Below, one piece after another: positions 60,269 through 64,000 of a stretch of DNA of 64,000 bases. Position numbers and translations under genes: made by a program. The stretch's first letter is position 1; each line of letters begins with the position of its first letter. Where the stretch lies: assembly GCA_934047225.1 (NCBI GenBank), contig OW203988.1, forward strand, positions 12,868,229 through 12,932,228, read 5' to 3'. Source of the DNA: Ypsolopha sequella. Lineage: Eukaryota; Arthropoda; Insecta; Lepidoptera; Ypsolophidae. The notes below the pieces were generated by a model that was not told where the DNA came from, did not search any database, and was given only the letters and a program-made list of their open reading frames with translations.

Positions 60269-60372
60269 TTGATGTCGTTGGGAAGCTTCCACAGCTGACA
60301 AAATGTAGAGCAAGTAGAACCAATTCATATTCTTCGGCTCTGGACTTGGGTGACCCAGCAAATGTCAAGCAT
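60269..60372 (-). CDS. Putative exon 1 (signal peptide) of a secreted TSP1-serine protease gene
   Basis: On the minus strand a good acceptor (pyrimidine-rich, ending TTTCAG at 60373-60375) is followed by a 104-nt exon and a consensus donor GTGAGT (60268-60263). The ATG at 60328-60326 opens 20 codons beginning MNWFYLLYILSAVEA. This looks like a classic signal peptide: a short n-region, a hydrophobic core, and a V-E-A cleavage site. The exon ends in phase 0, and the next recognised exon at 14531 begins in phase 0, so they can be joined. A 15-codon upstream ORF starts at the first exon base and its TGA overlaps the main ATG. The exon signals and signal peptide are seen directly. Linkage to the exons 45.7 kb away is inference; this could instead be the first coding exon of another secreted protein. 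Confidence 0.5.
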
Positions 60373-60794
60373 CTGAAATGGAAGTGCAAAATAATAAAAT
60401 CTGTCAAATGAACGTCGTCCATAATGAATGGGTTCTAGACTATGGGCGTACAATCGGTAACCCGTTAGGGTCATTGTACAATGAGCGAGTACAAAATGCT
60501 CCAGGTTGTGCTCAGCCAATCATGTTTATTTTGATGTAGTTTTTGTTTCTACAACACTACGGATTGGTCACATCTTGCTGAAAAAGATTCTGAATGTTTT
60601 TTTTTTCAAATAAAGAGTGTTTGTACCATTGACTATTGAGCCAGTTAATCAATTTTATCCTAAACAATGGTTCTGGTAACGTCTTAATAGATTCTGGCAG
60701 TAAATTATACAATTTGATAGCCATTCGATGGCACTTTTTGAAAAAAAGAGCACTTTTCTTTTTCGGTACGACTAAGTTATCTGGTTGGAGGTTT

Positions 60795-61061
60795 ATACAG
60801 GTTGTTAAGATGAAGTTGCGAAAGCCGGAAATTGGCGATAGTACTCGTACATACGAACAACTTTCCGTGAAAAAAATCGAGAAATCGAGAAAAAAAAATC
60901 TATTGTTTCATACATTTTGGTCGGGTAGCCATGTAACTTTTCTATTGAACAGCTGTTTTTTTTTTTCGTGATTCGAGGGTTGGATCCATGGTAAAAGTTT
61001 TTTGTATGGACGAGTACTATCACTAGTTTCCGGCTTCCGCAACTTTATCTTAACACACAGT
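60795..61061. repeat. MITE with ~70-bp inverted arms
   Basis: AAGCCGGAAA, GATAGTACTCGT and CATAC.AA.AACTTT occur at both ends in opposite orientation. Confidence 0.85.
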
Positions 61062-61149
61062 GTCACAGTATAGTGCCAAAGATGTTTTTGAATCATAGTA
61101 GGTAATAAGAAGTATCTGCAGTAAATTTAACATTTTATTTATATAAATA

Positions 61150-61440
61150 CTAGCTTTTGCCCGCGGCTCCGCCCGCGTTGAAGAAATTTTCATGGAAATA
61201 AGGTAAAAAAGGAACATGTTTTTTTTTAGCCTTATGACTACATTGTCACATTATCAAATCCTGGTCACCATATTTTACAAAATGACCCATCAAGATCGAA
61301 AAACAATCCTAAGCTCGAGAAGTCTGCTGTTGTCCGTTGAGGAGATCCCGTACCCACCTTCCAGTCCCCTCATCAGACCCAATCAAGATCGATTAAACAA
61401 CCCGAACTCGAGAGGTCTCTAAAAAAGTATGATTCTAATT
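61150..61440. repeat. Dispersed repeat starting ACTAGCTTTTGCCCGCGGC
   Basis: This opening (then TCCGCCCGCG) is a common dispersed motif in moth and butterfly genomes; its class is not settled here. The rest has no coding signature. Confidence 0.45.
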
Positions 61441-61844
61441 CCCGAAGAAACGCTCTAACTTACAATGAAAACTGCATATGACTGTATATGGCGATGTTCG
61501 CATTTTTTATAGGAGGTCAAATTATATCACAATGTATAAACGTGCAGCGACATCTAGTAACATCCCGTAAACGTACGTATTTTAAAAACATTTGACTGTG
61601 TCAGGCATAGTTTCCATTTTATTTACCAAAGATGGCGCCATTATTTAATTTATTTAGTCTTATACGTAAAAGTACCACACATGCGTCATCCATATCACGA
61701 ATATGAGAATGCGTATAAAAGATTCTTACAGAGATAAAAAGATAAGGGATGATGTATTCCAACAGAAACCCAGGATTTCAGGGATCATAATATTTCCGCT
61801 CCCTATCTTGACGTAGGTTCTCAGACAACCTCTGCAGGATTTGT

Positions 61845-61990
61845 TTCACAAAGGGCAACATTTATGTTATGGCATACCTACCATGGCAATTCACGGTTGC
61901 ATACATCTGTTTCACAACGGGTATAGCGGGCAACATTTATGTTATGGCATACCTACCATGGGAATTCACGGTTGCATACATCGTTACATA
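61845..61990. repeat. Two-unit tandem duplication
   Basis: TTTATGTTATGGCATACCTA and ATTCACGGTTGCATACATC occur twice, about 76 bp apart, with a 10-bp insertion in the second unit. Confidence 0.85.
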
Positions 61991-62149
61991 CACTAACTTT
62001 ATTATGAAGAAAGAAAAAACGGAAAATCTTTAAAAACTAAATAGAAACATGTCCTTAAACGTGACACTGATCTAACCATTCTACGGATGTAACAAACAAC
62101 TGGCGACCACCACCAACCGGTCAATTCGAAGTTGGGGTGACTGATGGTC

Positions 62150-62262
62150 CTACACGGTATAGTTTCAATTGCCATTCGCAGGTTATGTCGGCATATAATT
62201 TGGAACGATCTGCCACCACCCTCACGGGGGAATATTACGTCTTTCACTTTTAAGAAGCATCT
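62150..62262 (+). pseudogene. LINE C-terminal fragment
   Basis: Plus-strand IIWNDLPPPSRGNITSF and FKKHLKKNLLEK, ending at TGA. The WNxLP...FKxxLKxxLL pattern closes many Jockey/CR1-type LINE proteins. No RT motif is visible upstream. Confidence 0.5.
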
Positions 62263-62264
62263 GA

Positions 62265-63410
62265 AGAAAAATCTGCTTGAAAAATGAGATAGCCATCTCA
62301 TCAAAAAGTCATCAATAGATGAGATAAAAAGCCGCTTTAAATAATAAATTCCATTGCATAACTCAATATTTGCCTATGTGCAACATTCTATAAATATATT
62401 TTCAAATATTCAAAATTTATTATTACTTTTTATAAACTATGATGTTAAATAGAATATCAATTAACGTATTTTTTCTTTTTTGTTCGTTAATGTATTCATG
62501 TTCTTTTATTATTTATATTTTTAAACGTAATGCATGCTATATTTATATCATAATGTTAAATCTTTTTTCCCAATTTTCCACCCGCATATGTGTACATTCT
62601 GCGAGAACGGGGACAAGCTGAAAATCAGCGCTGTGAAATCATTTTATTTTTCCATCACAGCACATAGCTGAGCTTATTCCTTTTTGTCGCATACTTTTTA
62701 AAAACAAATTTCTGTGTTATAATAATTATGTTTGGAAGACAAATAAATAATTTCAATTTCATATAATATGTTAGTAGAGATACAAGATGGTAGAGAAGGT
62801 AGGCACTATTGAGAAAAGTCCGCTGATCCACATTTACACAGTGCCTGCCGTTTAAGAAAACGAGAAAGAACATTTTGTACGTTATCTCACCCGGACAATA
62901 CTTTGTTTTGACTCTTTTTAGGAGTTGCATTGCTCAAAAACTGTGCAAAACCATGGTTGGTTAACGGTCACACAAACCTTTTCTACAATGGGCATTTAAA
63001 TTTGATCTAAAACGGACCGTCTGGTTAGAGACAGACAATAGCTCAAGAACAATGCAATTAGAACATTGCGACTAACAGACACACCATAAAAAGAAAGAAA
63101 GGTCATTCTTCAAGTCGTCATAGAAACAAAAGTAGGCTTGATGTTTTGAATATTGTATCCCGCTGCGAGCCAGAAAATCGCCATGTCTTATGGAATTTAT
63201 TATATAGTAAAGCTTTTATAAAAGCTCTTTCTACGTAAGAGATATTTCATTTCTCGTAAGTAGTACTTCTCCTCGTAACAATATTTTACTGGCTATAGAT
63301 AGATTTTGTATGTAAATAGCCTTTCAGGAAGACTTTCAAGATCTTTTGTACCGTTTGTTAATATTTTGTTGATTTTTTCAGTACTTACGAGTATGTAACT
63401 GTTAAATTAT
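62265..63410. other. No gene seen
   Basis: AT-rich, no repeats or motifs recognised. Confidence 0.45.
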
Positions 63411-63411
63411 T

Positions 63412-63577
63412 ATTACATACAGCTTGAACACTCACGTGTGATTGTTGTTAACTATATGCCAACCGTTTCACCGATACAATTTCGGCATTATCAAGGCGAG
63501 TGTCGTTCTTAGGACGACGACGAGGCGTTCACCGTCGTTGTCAAACGGGCACGTGAGTGTTCAAGCCGTATGTAATC
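63412..63577. repeat. Short MITE with ~28-bp inverted ends
   Basis: ATTACATAC(A/G)GCTTGAACAC followed by TCACGTG at both ends, inverted. Confidence 0.8.
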
Positions 63578-63780
63578 ATAATTTAGTATGTCAGCTTACG
63601 CGAGTTTTAATAATACTAGTCGAGATGGCCAACAAAAATGTCGATATAATTATTCAGGGGTACTCGTTTTCCTGTCTACCGCAGTTAGGGAGGTTACTAA
63701 GGATGTCAAAAAACTATGATGGCCATCTCAATATAACCATCTCATCCCAACCAGTATAATATATGGTCATATGGTGTGAT

Positions 63781-64000
63781 CATATACAGCGTGTAACACA
63801 AAGGTGTGGTCATATACAACGTGTAACACAAAGGTGTGGTCATATACAACGTGTAACACAAAGGTGTGGTCATATACAACGTGTAACACAAAGGTGTGTT
63901 CATATACAACGTGTAACACAAAGGTGTGGTCATATACAACGTGTAACACAAAGGTGTGGTCATATACAACGTGTAACACAAAGGTGTGGTCATATACAAC
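63781..64000. repeat. 30-bp minisatellite running off the right edge
   Basis: Seven full units and a third of another. Each starts CATATACAAC and continues GTGTAACACAAAGGTGTGGT. The units are almost identical: one G/A change in unit 1, one G/T change at the end of unit 4. The 70-85 codon frames on the minus strand are only the 10-residue periodic reading of the repeat. Confidence 0.95.

Noticed and set aside
63742..63999. 85- and 70-codon minus-strand frames with a repeating MTTPLCYTLY pattern
   Set aside because: They are the periodic translation of a 30-bp minisatellite, which stays open simply because 30 is divisible by three.
63781..64000. CRISPR-like array
   Set aside because: Units are contiguous without unique spacers; it is a minisatellite in a eukaryotic genome.

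Overview
The window looks like insect nuclear DNA, most likely from a moth or butterfly. It is AT-rich, has almost no long open frames, and is packed with transposon debris. The repeats point to Lepidoptera: a Dong/R4-type LINE sitting in TAA repeats, tRNA-headed SINEs, many palindromic MITEs, and the widespread short repeat that carries a gggttccgta end and CTGTCTGTCCGT runs. No bacterial-type operons, rRNA genes or CRISPR arrays are visible. The species cannot be named from this sequence.

Host gene. Four minus-strand exons can be joined into one model with matching splice phases: a signal-peptide exon (60269-60372), the two halves of a thrombospondin type-1 (TSP1) repeat (14419-14531 and 12382-12503), and a linker plus the activation site of an S1 trypsin-like serine protease (4691-4908). 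The catalytic His, Asp and Ser exons would lie beyond the left edge. If exon 1 belongs to the model, the gene covers about 56 kb of the window and most of what is described below is intronic.

Layout. 1-4.7 kb: repeat debris and a decayed Jockey-like LINE. 7.4-11.2 kb: a nearly complete Dong/R4 retrotransposon with one frameshift. 12-15.3 kb: exons 2-3 and two LINE C-terminal fragments. 15.3-21 kb: MITEs, SINEs and a 5'-truncated Penelope-like element with an RT and a GIY-YIG part. 22.6-23.8 kb: a hAT element with a perfect 8-bp target duplication. 26.9-29 kb: inverted-repeat elements and an ORF1-type pseudogene. 31.9-50.2 kb: one 18.2-kb element with 4.74-kb near-identical terminal direct repeats (TG...CA), flanked by a 4-bp duplication GAAC, and with no recognisable gag, pol or env. 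50.7-64 kb: a foldback element made of sub-repeats, more MITEs and SINEs, LINE tails, exon 1, and a 30-bp minisatellite running off the right edge.

The most unusual object is the 18.2-kb element. It is a young, very large, apparently non-coding LTR-type element holding a tandem array with an alternating A-B higher-order pattern. It lies in sense orientation inside intron 1 of the putative protease gene. All calls come from reading the sequence; none was checked against a database.
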